Of a stretch of 64,000 bases of DNA, positions 1-11,500 are shown piece by piece. Position 1 is the first letter of the stretch. The number at the start of each line of letters is the position of its first letter. The notes beneath the pieces are model-generated. The model saw only the letters and a list, made by a program, of their open reading frames with translations. It was not told the DNA's origin and made no database searches. The translations under genes were made by a program, and so were the position numbers. The stretch comes from Symbiodinium sp. CCMP2592 (Eukaryota > Sar > Dinophyceae > Suessiales > Symbiodiniaceae), in assembly GCA_905221615.1 (NCBI GenBank), contig CAJNDT010005457.1, positions 496,356-560,355 of the forward strand. Direction: 5' to 3'.

Positions 1-246
1 ACGAAGGCTTCAGGCACTCACGCCTTGGCATTCCGCAGCTTCTGCTTGCACCGAAATAAAACCATCTGACTTGTCATTGCATCAAAATGAAAACATCTGA
101 CTTGCGACATGAAAGCACTACAAGGCACTACAAAGCCGTGGGACAAACGAAGGCTTCAGGCACTCACGCCTTCGCATTTCGCAGCTTCTACTTGCACCGA
201 AATAAAACCATCTGACTTGTCATTGCATCAAAATAAAAACATCTGA
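1..246. repeat. Tandem duplication, 146-bp period
   Basis: Two head-to-tail copies begin at 1 and 147 with the same start (CGAAGGCTTCAGGCACTCACG) and differ at a few positions. The second copy stops near 246. The array may continue to the left of the window. No coding potential was seen. Confidence 0.85.
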
Positions 247-320
247 CTGCTTTCCGAGTTGATCTCGCTGCAAAGCGGCATCCAAGTACTTACGACATTG
301 ACCCAGCCCAATAACACAGC

Positions 321-448
321 GTTCTAGAAAGGCTTGCACTGCTCTATCACTTGCTGCCATCTTTTATACCGTATTGGATCTGTAAGGCTTCGCGGCTAGC
401 CCGGAGGTGCCAAGGTCTAGAGGGCTAGCCAAGGCATAAACTCCCCCA
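321..448. repeat. 128-bp direct repeat, copy A
   Basis: This stretch is repeated at 1098-1225 with no difference that I can see by eye, and the copies are 777 bp apart. Both lie beyond the downstream end of the minus-strand fossil recombinase element. They could be split terminal repeats of the kind used by DIRS/PAT elements, or a segmental duplication. Confidence 0.85.
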
Positions 449-1097
449 AGGCTAGTCTTTGTGAGAAGTCTGTGAAACTTCGGAAAAGGCACGCATCTGA
501 GCTCCAAGGGAGCGGTGAAAAGGTTCTCAGCAGGCAAAGCCCCTCAGGCAGGCAAAAGGCAAGGCTCAACCTGAGGCAGGAAGAGGTGGCTCCGTGAAAC
601 TCCGCATCGACACTAAGGGCCTTCAGTGGGAGAAGTCGAAGAAGACGGATGGGCTCGCAGACGGAAGTACCTGGCAAGGTGGGTTAGGGCGGGTACCCGA
701 AGGGGTTAGGGCACTAAGGAGCAGCACAACGTTGGGGCACTAGGAGGCAGCAAAAGGCCTATTGAAAAAAGGGCCAGGAGGCGAGACGACAAACCGGATG
801 CAAGTCACCGTGTCAGGGGAGCAGGCTCAGCTTGTGTGAGCAACGGGCCTCGCTGGAGGCCCTGGAAAGCCGAAGGCGTTCAAGGCCGAACGGCCAGGCT
901 GAGGGCACTTCGGGCACCAAGTCTGATGAAGACTGAAGTAGCAAAGGCCAGTCAGAGGCTGAGGCCGTGGCCGAAGTCGAAACGCCTAGGTGTGGGCGGG
1001 CGGGGCTTTTCGAGAATGCTCAAGTGCTAGAGCCAGTGCTGCGATGTGCTATAGATTCACATGCCTCCTAAAACATACGTGAACAAAAACACGAAAC
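449..1097. other. Spacer between direct repeats, no gene seen
   Basis: No convincing reading frame. The hexamer AAGGCT and relatives are frequent, as in the rest of 1-4978. The open frames here (for example 836-1030 plus) look like chance. Confidence 0.5.
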
Positions 1098-1225
1098 GTT
1101 CTAGAAAGGCTTGCACTGCTCTATCACTTGCTGCCATCTTTTATACCGTATTGGATCTGTAAGGCTTCGCGGCTAGCCCGGAGGTGCCAAGGTCTAGAGG
1201 GCTAGCCAAGGCATAAACTCCCCCA
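1098..1225. repeat. 128-bp direct repeat, copy B
   Basis: Second copy of the repeat at 321-448. It lies about 180 bp beyond the last recognisable RNase H residues of the minus-strand retroelement, so it may mark that element's 3' terminal repeat. Confidence 0.85.
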
Positions 1226-1404
1226 CTTCAGGGACAGATCCAACCGGTAAGGCAGCAGGCAAGTATCCGCGGTGGGGTTGGACCTGAGCAAGGCAGAAAG
1301 CAGGCAAAGAGCGATGAGGCTGTTAATGAAACTGCGCGAGCGTGCAGGCAGCGTTCTTTTTTCGGCTTGTCGCGTGCGGGACTGCTGCAGGGCTCGCCGA
1401 GCTG

Positions 1405-2436
1405 TCAGTCTGTCCTGGGCAGCAGAGGGCTTGTCGTATCCGGGGCTCCAGACCAAGTAGCTTGTGAGGCCGCCGAGGCGAGGCGCTCAAGGCTAATCCT
1501 CACACGCTCTTGCGGTCTGTGGCTAAAGGCTTGAAGACGTCCTCGACTGAGGTCGTCTGCCCACTGGTTGTGTGCTCCTGCAACATGGGACACTTGTAGG
1601 TCGACCCCGTGGCAGGATGACCAGGAGGCTATGAGCTAGAGGAACTGAGACAGCGGCCAGCTGGTGCTAAAAAGCTTGTTAATTCCTGCTTCCGAAGGCG
1701 TGTTGTCACTCTGCCAGGGCAAGCACACGGAAAATTGTGAGAAGGCGTGGCGTTCTCTGGCTGTCATGGCTAAGGCTAGCTGCGCTAGAGTTTCAAAGCA
1801 AGCGATGTATTTCTGGGCGTCTTTAGTGAGGAAAGGCCAGACAAGACGGACTTCTGCCATAGTCCAGGTTTCGGCGAACCATGCCATGCTTTGCTTGGCG
1901 GTGATCCATCCACCTATGCCGACTCTGTCCTCTTCAGCCATCGCGTCTGCTCTGGCTAGGCACGGGACGAGCGGCGGCAGGGAAAGGCTGGTCGTTGATA
2001 TGGCTTCTATCCGCGGCAGGAGCCATCGAAGGCTGTCTTGGGCCGTGTTGGTGAGCTTGATCTCAGGGCAAGTGGGATCTGAGATGCGAACCCACGTGGG
2101 TCCTGAGGACTTGGGCTGTGGAGGGAGGTCGGCTTTGCAATGCACGGGTCGACTGCCGACCTCGATGATGCGAGCCTTGAGTGGCAGGTTGACACCGGGT
2201 ATTAGTCTGCAAATGACCGCTCTGGAGTCTAGGCTGGGGAGGAAGGCCGGCCACATCCGAGGAGATACCGAACAGTTGCTGCCCGGTGGGCTATTCAAGA
2301 CGCTGTAAAGAGGTGCGACATGGGCTCGGAGGACCTTGCTGATGGCTGTCGCCCACATAAGGAGGCCAATGCAGGCTTCTAGATCCTTTCTGGGTACCTT
2401 CTTGCGTGAAATTAGGGCTCTGAGCTGAGCGCACAA
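1405..2436 (-). pseudogene. Fossil RT end plus RNase H (DIRS-like)
   Basis: The minus-strand frame from 2436 begins with a typical RT thumb/connection pattern (DLEACIGLLMWATAI). An RNase H-like region follows, with an Ala-Asp-Ala start near residue 165, a Glu in FETLAQLAL and an Asp in QSDNTPSEA. The adjacent frame at 1593-1405 carries the closing motif HVAGAHNQWADDLSRG, which matches the H-x-G-x-x-N-x-x-AD-x-LSR pattern at the end of retroelement RNase H domains. It is part of the fossil element that reads right to left, and it is broken. Confidence 0.6.
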
Positions 2437-2516
2437 CTTGGCCCGTTCGGCTTCGCAAAGGTCTACCGTCTCAAGGCGAAAGTTAAAGTGCCAGCCGCAC
2501 CAAATGAGGCTGTCCC

Positions 2517-3251
2517 CTACCGAGGCCTTTTTCCAGCTAATCGGTCGGCTAGATCCGGCAGGGCTAAATGCTCGACGCGTTTGTCAAAGGCTTTCAAGTT
2601 GTTGAGGTGGGCTGCTCCACATAGGGCCCATGCGTTCCTGAAGACGGTCTGGATGCGCTGCAACCATGACACAGAAAGGCGCAGGTGGGAGACAGACATC
2701 TCCGGCGTGTCGTCGTATATGGCTGACGCGAGAAGCTGCGCTTCTGTTCGCATAGGCTTGGAGGACTTGGCCTCCATGATTTCAGAATACTGCTTGGAGC
2801 TGAGTCTCAGCTGCCACGGTATCCACTTAAGCTTCTCCCCGGGCTGGAGGCTGTGCTGCACAAGGCTAAGAAGGCGTATGGAAGGCATAGTGTCGTCGTC
2901 CAAGAGCTCGCCCGGATAGTTGGCTTTAAAGGTACTGACAAGGTCTTGAACAACCTCAGAGCTGAGCTTCGGCGGCAAGTGCTCCATCCATGAGGATGGG
3001 GAGGCAGAGGTGGTGAGGGCTGCGGGGAGAGATGGCAAGGAAGGCGAAGGCTGAGGCCCCTCCTGTGCCTTGTGAGCGGATCGCAAGGCTTTCCTGGCTC
3101 GAGCAGCCTGGACCGAATGCAGAGCATCTGAAACTCCCATGTCACTGAGGTCCGATTCCGAGAGGCCCTGCAAGAAGGTGTCGAAGCTGGTAAGGTCTGG
3201 GTAGGCGAACGCCGTCCTTGACAGTCTCGAGCCCCTTAAGGGCGAGTCCAT
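2517..3251 (-). pseudogene. Fossil gag-like frame of the DIRS-like element
   Basis: A 244-residue open stretch. Its second half is regular and helical (around PPKLSSEVVQDLVSTF and LRLSVSWLQRIQTVFRNAW), while its first half is Ser/Ala/Pro-rich. It sits directly upstream of the RT/RNase H remnant, where such elements carry their nucleocapsid-like protein. No zinc knuckle is visible. The gag role is inferred from position and general look only. It could instead be an unrelated accessory domain. Confidence 0.35.
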
Positions 3252-3600
3252 TGCAGACTACATCGTGCACCCCCTGTGACTGCAGGAAGGCTGCAAGCTC
3301 TGATTGATCGAAGAGCGCCACGCCTGCGGGAAAAGCAAGGGGCACCTGGGGAATTAAGCCTAAACGGCTGCGGTAAAAAAGGCAGTGAGAGCGAAGAGGC
3401 AAGGCAACACACGGAGGATGGCGCCGAGCACACGATTTTTGCTAGGGCAGGGCGTCCAGGAGACGTCGGCAAGCCGCTCTGCGGCAGAAAAAAGCTGTGT
3501 TAGGACACGTGGGGCAGAAGGCGGGGCGTCCCGCAGGACGCTTTGTCGGCTCCCAATGGCTGAGCATGAACGGATCCCCACGGTCCATTCTGGAACAGGG

Positions 3601-3939
3601 CTATAATATGTCCTTCACGGTAGGCGGGGCGACCTGGTCATCCGAGTCGGACGAGTCGGCTTGGCCAGCCGCGAAGCTCTCCACCAGCAGGGCCTCGATG
3701 TCGTCTGCTGGTGTAGTCGGTGGAAGGCTGTGAGCTCCGAGGGTCTCTTGCTCGGTATGTGCAGTTGCTGCTAGGGGCGAAGGCCCGGCACTGTGAGAGG
3801 CATCTGGCTGAGTGTCCTCAAAGGCGGCCTCGAGTTCTGCTTCGCGGGAGTAGATAAATCTATTCAGGCCCGTGCCGAGGGCCGAGAGCTGGAAGGCCTT
3901 GGGTGGCGAAGAAGGGCTGACTTCAACAGGCGGCTCCAC
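3601..3939 (-). pseudogene. Acidic Ser-rich fossil frame
   Basis: A 112-residue open stretch rich in Ser, Asp, Glu and Ala, with no recognisable fold. It lies between the recombinase and gag-like parts of the fossil element and ends in VAPPTVKDIL. It looks like a disordered linker. Function unknown. Confidence 0.25.
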
Positions 3940-4063
3940 AGTCGGATGCTGTCCTCCCCTGGCTATGGGCCGTGTGGGCCGCCAACCTCGGGCGCATGCT
4001 TGCGTGATGTCGGTTTGTAAGGCTAAGGCCCCCAGCGTGTCGTCTCTCCCGTAGAGCTGTGCG

Positions 4064-4949
4064 CTATAGGGTTTTTGTGATGGCCTTGCGTATTTTGTCT
4101 GCCGCTTGAATCTGTGCCCCGGCGCTAAGTAGGCAGACCTTAAGGCTATGCATTGTGAAGGCGGAGGCCTCCTCTGGTGTCAGGAGATCAGGGGATCCAC
4201 CTTCCAGATGGCGTCGGCACATGAAGAACCGAAGGCAACCAAGGGCTTGGCTGTACGACATCGGCTGATGGTAGGCAGCTGCTGGCTTGCCTGGGAATCC
4301 CCGTAGGTTGTGCAGAGTGGGCACTATGAAGTCGGGGCAGGTTTGCGCTCCGTAAATCTCTTCCGTTCGCTCCCAGACAGTTTGGACTGCTCGCAGGAAT
4401 GGCAATACCCAAAGGCTGGCCGTCTCGGCCCGAGATCCCGTGCAACCGAAACGCGAAGAGTTGACCTCGCTTGGTTGTTTTCGTATGCCAGCAAACGGCT
4501 CGAAGGCTGTGTCCTGTCAGCGAGAGGCTCTTAAGGCTGATGCGCTGTAGATCTCCAAACCTGAGTCCTCCGTGTAGGGCTAGTAGGAATCCCCCTAGGA
4601 GAAGGCAGAGCTCCGTAGGGCACTCCGGCTGGCAGATGCGGCATTCCCAGGCCGTCACGACTGCCAGTGGCAGAGGCAAGGCTTCTCTCCTATCCGTGTC
4701 GGCCTGAGCTGTAAAGGACTTTATGAGTCTGTCCGAGAGGACCGACGCGAGTTGGGGGAGACCTGCTGTCTTGGCTAGCCATGAAAGGGCTTTGATCATA
4801 GGCTTGGGGCCGGTGCGGCACACCTCTCTATCTTCTTCCAGGCTGGAATGGCATGCCCAAAGCAGGTCTCCTAGGCTGGCTACTGAGATGGAGCTGATGT
4901 CGAGGCTGTTGAGGATGAGGTACTCCACAAACTGTCTGCAGGCTGACAA
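4064..4949 (-). pseudogene. Fossil tyrosine recombinase (integrase) domain
   Basis: Two overlapping open stretches (4949-4188 and 4405-4064) together cover the fold. The first has a helical core-binding N-terminal part (SACRQFVEYLILNSLD) and then the first catalytic box, LHGGLRFGDLQRI, with its Arg. The beta hairpin with a Lys-rich turn follows (WHTKTTKRGQ). The second has a H-x-x-[KR] box (FTMHSLKVCLL). This pattern identifies a phage-type tyrosine recombinase, as found in DIRS and Crypton elements. It is broken. It lies just left of the copia insertion and belongs to the same fossil as the RNase H remnant. Confidence 0.65.
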
Positions 4950-4973
4950 GTAGGTTTCGAGTGTGCCGGCAGT

Positions 4974-4978
4974 AAAGG
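4974..4978. repeat. Target-site duplication AAAGG (left)
   Basis: AAAGG abuts the outer end of the left LTR and is repeated exactly after the right LTR at 13876-13880. Five bases is the usual copia duplication length. Confidence 0.9.
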
Positions 4979-5186
4979 TAAAACGCTTTACGGGTACGTT
5001 CCGGACCCTTTCACTTCACACAGATATTCGCACTTCACTTTTCTTCGGGCGCACGGCTGTCTTGGGTGCGTCCCTTGAGCCTAAACACCACAGTGGAACA
5101 TTTGTTCCATACTATACAAAATCATGTGGCAAACAGCTCATCTACAGGATTATAGGGCAACACACTCCTAAGCGAAATGTTTGTTA
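4979..5186 (-). repeat. 3' LTR of copia element 1
   Basis: A 208-bp repeat, identical by eye to 13668-13875. On the element's strand it begins TAACAAACAT and ends GCGTTTTA. It is the downstream LTR because both frames of the element run right to left. Confidence 0.93.
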
Positions 5187-5195
5187 CCCCCTCTT
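5187..5195 (-). other. Polypurine tract of copia element 1
   Basis: Read on the minus strand, AAGAGGGGG lies directly before the TAACA start of the 3' LTR, which is where the plus-strand DNA primer tract sits in LTR retrotransposons. Confidence 0.75.
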
Positions 5196-5599
5196 CGTGC
5201 ATCCTCTTTTGCCATTTCTTTCCTAGAGGTGCAACGAACCCAAAACAGTCGCACTTTCCTCCTTTTGAAACACTCGTTGTGCACTCGCTTTTTGTCGTGG
5301 TGTGAGACGAGTGAAACAGAGCTACTCCTACTGGCCGCTCTCAAACTCGTTCACTTCTTTGGCCTTTCAGCCTCAAAAGAACTCGTGGTGGCCCAAAGCC
5401 ACAAAACTCTTCAAACTCTTTAAACTCTCCTCGTGAAGAAACTCTTCGGCTTCTCGTGGTGCAGTTGTCGTACAACTTTCAGAAAACTCTTTCCTCGTTT
5501 GGGAACGAAGTTCCCCCTCTGGCTTTTCAGCCTTCAGATTCCCTTTTTCTTTATAGACCTCCGGTTTGGTCTTTCTTTCTTCTCTTTTCCTTTTCTCCT
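5196..5599 (-). other. 3' untranslated part of copia element 1
   Basis: About 400 bp between the pol stop and the polypurine tract. It is rich in CTCTT/TTCCT on the plus strand and holds no gene. The plus-strand open frames through here are the complement of purine-rich DNA. Confidence 0.6.
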
Positions 5600-8500
5600 T
5601 TAGCCGCTCTTTTGCTGGGCTTTCTTTCCTTTGCCCTTCTCCGCGTTGTCTGTGCGGTACTTTTTCTTGTTTGTCTCCAACCTGTTCGCGTATGCTCTTC
5701 GAATTATCAATTCGTTCTTCTTGTACCAGGATTGGAACTGTTCCTTACTCATTTCTTCCCTTTGCATCTTTGGGGCATACTGCCCTGAGGCAGTATAATT
5801 GTAATCGGCATCCCAACACGTTTCGGAACCATGTCCGAAACGTGAACATACCGCGCAAACCATTGGCTGGCTTTGCGCATCAGGATCTTCGTTGATCCGG
5901 CTTTCCTCTTTAAACACCTGGAGCTCATCTTCGAGGGCCTTGTTGTTCTTTCCAAGCTCCTTGATAGTCTCGCGCATTTTCTTGCGCTCCTCTTTCATCT
6001 TCTCTGCATCCTCATTCGATGGGCCTTGCGTCGACCCAGCACTGCTTTTGCGCTTTTTCAGCTTTCTCAATTCTTCATTCAATTCTCCAATCTCTTTGTC
6101 CTTTGACTCTTTTAGCTCCTTGATCTCTTTATCCTTTTTGTCTATCTCCTCCTTGATCTCCTTTTCTTTCGTTTCTTGGAGCTCTTTAATCTCTTTGATC
6201 CTCTTGCTCTCCATCTCTTTCAGCTTTTGCTCAGCTTCGCCCTGAAGCAGTCCACCCGCTGGAACCTGCAGTTCCTTCCTTTTTGCCTTCAACTCCTCCA
6301 GTGCAGTCTGAGGTTTCGGCCTCAATTGGTCCATCTCTTTCTGCAGGGCGGACTCTGCGTCCATTATCAATGTAGCCTCATTTTCCTGTTCCTCCTCTTC
6401 GGCTCTTAGCTTGTCCAGTTGTTTTTCTATGGACTCTTTGGCAACGAACGCTTCGTCCGCTACCCGCTTCAGCTCTTCCTTCACCTCTATCTCTTTTGCG
6501 ATCAACTTATCTCTTTCTTCCTCTTTGATCTTCTTCTGTTTTTGCTTGTAAGTATACAAGTCCGAATAAATCGTGAATTTCTTTCGCTTTTCGTCCACTT
6601 TCTCCTGCAGAACTCGCATCTGCCCAAGCAGGTCCTGCACTTTCTTCTCCTCCTCCAGAACTGACTTCTTTGCCATTTTGTCCATGATCTCCTTGTATTC
6701 ATCATCACTGGACTCAGACTCTTTCTTTCTCTTTTCTCCTTTCTTTTTCTCTTCCTCTTTTTCGGAGCTTTGCTCTTCCTCCTCTTTCTCCGAACTCACT
6801 TTCTCCTCGCTTTCGGAGGCTTCTTGCTCCTCCTCTTCTTTCTCTTTCTTTTTCTCTTCTTCTTCTTTTGTTTCCTTCGCCTTCTCTGCGGCTTCATTTG
6901 CCCTTTCCTTCTGGCCCCTTCGCCTCTCGGAAGCATCCAAGGCCTTCTGCCTCAGCTCGCTCACTCTATCTTCCATAACCTGTGCCTGGCTTCCTTCGGC
7001 ACTTCCTTTGCTTCCCTGTGCCTCTCCAGCCAATTCCTCGGCTGTTTTCTTGAACTCTTCAGGCACTTTAACCTCCGTCTTTGCAGCTTCTGACGGGGCC
7101 GCCTCTTTAGGCTCATACTTTTGGTTGAGGCGTTGCACTTCGGGCCATAGGGCATCCAGGGTTAATCTCCTCTCTCGCTCCTTTTTGAGCTCTCTTTCGC
7201 ATAGGGTTACGGACTCTATGCTGCGGCATTCGTCACTGATCATTGTCTTGAGGGCCGCGTCGTCGGCCATCTTTTTCACTTCTTCTTTTTCTTCTATTTC
7301 TTTTCTCCTCACTTCTTTTCTTTTCACTTTCTCTCTTTTCACTTCCTTCCTTGAGTCAAAAACGGCAGCGGCGGAATAGAACATGCATTCAACACTTCCA
7401 ACCAGACTCTTCCACAAGCTACCGTTGCAAGCCATGATAACAACCAGTGTCATCATCATCACCATCATCACCAAACCAAGGTTTCCACCTTCACTGCTTC
7501 TACTGCTTTGATCTCTTAGTCCATCACACTGCTGAACCATCATCATCATCACAAGTCTTCTCAGATACTTCGTAGGGATCTTGAAGTCACTTGCTATCCT
7601 GACCTCTTCACTCTCTTCTCCAGTTTTCACACCGATTCTCTCCAAACACTTCACAACAGCGTTCCTCGACAAAGCCTTTGTTCCTACATCTGCAGGGTTC
7701 TCCTTCCCAGATATCGCTTTCACTTGAAGACCTACCGAAGTAAGCCTTTGAACCCAAAGCAGTCCTGCATCAATGTGCCTCGTTCTTCCTAGGCCTTTCT
7801 TCATGAGAATAGACCTAGCACTGCTAGAATCCATCCTAATCACCATCTCCGGCCTAATCCCTAGAACTCTGTGCAACAGGTTCTGTAGAAAAACTCCTTC
7901 ACTCAAACCTCCAACAGCTGCCACCAGTTCGCTTTCGCAGCTGCTCAAAGCCGTCGCTTTTTGCTTTCTCGCGTGAAAGTAAACGATGTTACTGTTCACG
8001 AAAATCAACACGCAGCTCGTTGACTGCCTATTCTCACGATCGGTCGCCCAGTCGGCGTCGGTCACTACCTCGATCAAACTCTTTGCCGTAAAAACATCTT
8101 TGTAGGCATTCTCAGTTCTCTTATCACTTGGATCTAGAAAACTCTTTCCAGGATATGCCTCTTTGTGTTCTATCACGTAGTGGGCTGTCGCTTTTACATA
8201 CTTTGCCACGTGCCTAAGCACTGCTAAGTCTCCTCGCGTTGGCGCTGCCAACTTCCCAGACAACCACTTCGTAGCGAATCCCAAATCAGGTCTCTCCGGT
8301 GTCATATACAATAGGATTCCTACACAGGATCTATACAGATGATGTTCATCTGCATCCAAGGGCGTATCGTCCTTCAACGATCTTCCGTAATCCATTGGAA
8401 ACGGCAACTTCTTCGGCAGGGCTTTTCCCAAACCTAAAATCTCTTCCAACTTCTCAAGATACTTGCCGTCCATCCTGATCTCAATTCCTTCTTTCGTTCC

Positions 8501-11500
8501 TAAGAACGTCCTCTTCAAGAAAGTACACTTTCCTTCTCCAACCTTCACTGGTCCTTCCAGCTTTATCTTCAACTTGTGCTTCAGCAGCAGATCAACCACT
8601 GCTTGATTCTCCTTTGGTTTTCCAAACACCTCCAAATCATCCACATGTGTACTCATCAGCGTTCCACCTTCTCCTGGGGTCTCTGAAAACTTGTAGAAGA
8701 AACTTGGTAACCCCACATCGGAAACCATCTTCTCTTTCTCCAGGATTTCTCGTAAGTGCTCAAACCAATCACTGCTTCCTGTTCGTTGTCCCGGCAGGGT
8801 GTACTGCAGCTGGTACCACTTTCCTCCTAAACTCACAACCGTGTACTCCTTCTGTGGCACCTGAAGGTACGCGTCCGAAATGTCTATCGAGATCATCTCG
8901 TAGTCTCTTGAACTCGCACACAAAGCTGATAACAGCTTGATGCTCGAACCAATACTCGTTGGTGAGTATAGCGCTGAGAGATCATAGTCCGTCAGCCACT
9001 TGTACTCCCGCGCCACTAAGCGGGCTCGCCTCTTCCATTGGAGGTCCCGATGCCTCCAATCCAACACGTACTTTGTACTGAGTCTCTTTGGTTCTTCTCC
9101 ATTCGGTCCTTTCCTCAACTCTCCATTCTCATCAAGTTCCACTTCTTTGAGAACTTTCATCTCCAATAGTCTCTCGATTTCTGTTCTCTCTGCTTTCAGG
9201 TCCACCTTTGCCAAATCTTCATCTTCCAACTTTGGTGGCCCATCATCATACTCGTGAGACCAAGTAACCGTTAGGTCCTCTTCTGTCTCACACACCTTCT
9301 CGTTCCACTTGCTCTGGAACTCTCGACTTTCTTCCAGAAACAACTGTGTCTCGTCGAGATCAACATACTCATCTCCATGCTCTTCGGGATCTTCGCTCTT
9401 GGCGAATCTCCGAATGTGGTATTCCACTCGTGCCGCGCTTCCTCGTGCTTCGTCTCCAAGTCTCGGCACTTTTTCAACTCTTTCTTCTACCTCTCCAGTT
9501 CCTTCGTCTACTCTTGGTTCTTTCTTTGGTGACCCTTCTCCTTCGTCTTCTGCATTCCTCTTTGCAACTTCTCTTTGAAACTCTTCCAATGTCATTTCAT
9601 CGGGCACCAATTCATCTTCTGCTTTTCTCTTTGTTCTCACCTCTCCTGGATCATCGTCATCGTCATCGCTCTCATCGTCCATTGCTTCTGGTGTTGCTCC
9701 AGATAGCGACGAACTCTTGCTAGAAGAACTTGAGCTTCCTTGGCGGTCGCTCGGCGGCGAAGGCTCGCTTCTCTTTTCTTCTTCTACTCTTTTGTCAGCT
9801 TCCACCGCCAATCTTGGCAGTCCTGGCCCATCATCAATAGGCACAATTCTCTTCTTCTTAAACCTCAAAGCCTTCAGCTGATGATCCCATGGAGCTCCAA
9901 CCGAAAGTTGCAAAAGCTCCGGCTGATATGCCTCAGCACATCTTCTCATTGTCCTCGCTTTAATCACTCCTCTACCTGTGCCAATCAAGTTCAGATTGCT
10001 CGCGTAGTCCTTTCCAAGAAAGACTCCTTTCTCCCAAGGTTCTCCTTTCTCCTTGGTCTTTGGCACTGCTTTTCCAAACACTGCTGACCCGAACGGGGCC
10101 AACTTCCCTTTGTACGTTCGGTCCACTGTCGCTTCAAACGCAGTTCTGCCATCTCTTCCAACATGAAACCTGTTGTGCAGCCATGCTGCATGTCTGTACG
10201 CCCAGCTATAAAGCGGGACATCAGATCCGATGGCCGTTCCACTTCGTTGCTCAACCGTCGCCAACAACGTCTTTGCAAGGTTCCTCACAGTTTGGATATA
10301 CCTTTCCACAGGCAACCCTTGATGCTCATCGGGCGTGGCATCTTGCAACTCCGTCTTCAAACCTTGTCTTGTTCTTGCCACTTGAACTCCTCTCCTAATG
10401 GCAATCATCACTGGCTCGGTATCCGTTCTAATCACCACTTCAGCGTAACCCAAAAGGGCTAACACTCTTACCACTTCACTCACTGCGTGGTTTATCACCG
10501 CATCTCCTCCTTTCGTTGGCACCGCAATAGCTATCAGGAACTTCGTGTCGTTGTCAACACCCGCAAGCTGAATAGCAAGCGGATCTCTCTCCTTTTCATC
10601 TCCTTGTGTTCCTGTGAACATAAAGTCCAAGCTAAACACGGGCCGTTGCGCTTTCTCTTTCGTCTCTTCAAAGTTGTCTTCTCTGCTCTTTGCTGCCTGG
10701 CATGCTTCACACCAGGGCGCTCTCGGCAAATGCGTCAACTCATGCGCTTCAATCTCTTCCGGGCTCGGCAAAGCAGGCAGAGCCTCTGGAATCGGTTCTC
10801 TCTCAAACTCCTTTCTGATATCCTCAGAGATTTGGGCCTGCGCTTTCACTTTGCTAAGCGCAACCTCTTTCTTCAATCTTTTCCACAAAATCTCTTTCGA
10901 TCCATTCTTCGAGATATGCAGATACTTGCACGCCGCTTTCATCTCCTTCAACTCACTCTGGCGTGTCAACTTCATTGGTCCAATCACCATCACTTCTTCC
11001 TCATCTTCACCAATCACTGGAACTCCTCTCTTCGGTTCCTCTTTCTCACTTTCCTTTTTGTCTTTTGAACTTGAGGAGGTTCCTGTGACCTCCATTGGCA
11101 CTCCTTCTTGTGCCAGTTCTCTTTCAAGCTCTTCCAAATTCGTGAGCAACCCATAGTCGCTCGGTTCCTTCAATCCTTTTTCCAACAAGGTGACCATCAC
11201 CTCAAACCTTGCTTGAGGACTTGCCCCAAGTTGCACTCTTTCGCGATCCTTCCAGATCTCCGTACACTCAAAGAAATCCATACTCTTCCAATCCACTTCA
11301 TTCAACACTCTTTCTCCACTTCTTTTCATCTTTCCTAGCAAGGTTGTCCTATAAGGAAAATAATCGCCTTCATCTCCTGCTCCCTCATAGAGTCTATTAG
11401 GGAACTGACCCGTTGGGTCAAACGTCTTCCCCATAAACCAATCAAACCTTGCAGGCGTGCCGTCATTTAGCACAAACCAACCATCTTCATCTTCTTTGCT

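Larger units (their letters stand above)
321..4978 (-). mobile_element. Fossil tyrosine-recombinase retroelement (DIRS-like), left portion
   Basis: On the minus strand this block holds, in reading order, a tyrosine recombinase (about 4949-4064), an acidic Ser-rich stretch, a gag-like frame (3251-2517), and the end of a reverse transcriptase running into an RNase H domain (2436-1405). A recombinase together with RT/RNase H is the hallmark of DIRS-type retroelements. The element is broken, with several interruptions, and I do not see a complete RT core. A copia element sits at its right edge, and similar AAGGCT-rich sequence resumes at 13881, so that portion was probably part of the same element. 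The family call is inference from domain content; the age is older than the copia insertion. Confidence 0.6.

Noticed and set aside
5873-7379. Plus-strand frames rich in Ser, Phe and Leu opposite the copia pol tail
   Set aside because: They are the complement of Glu/Lys-rich coiled-coil codons; the minus-strand pol frame explains the openness.
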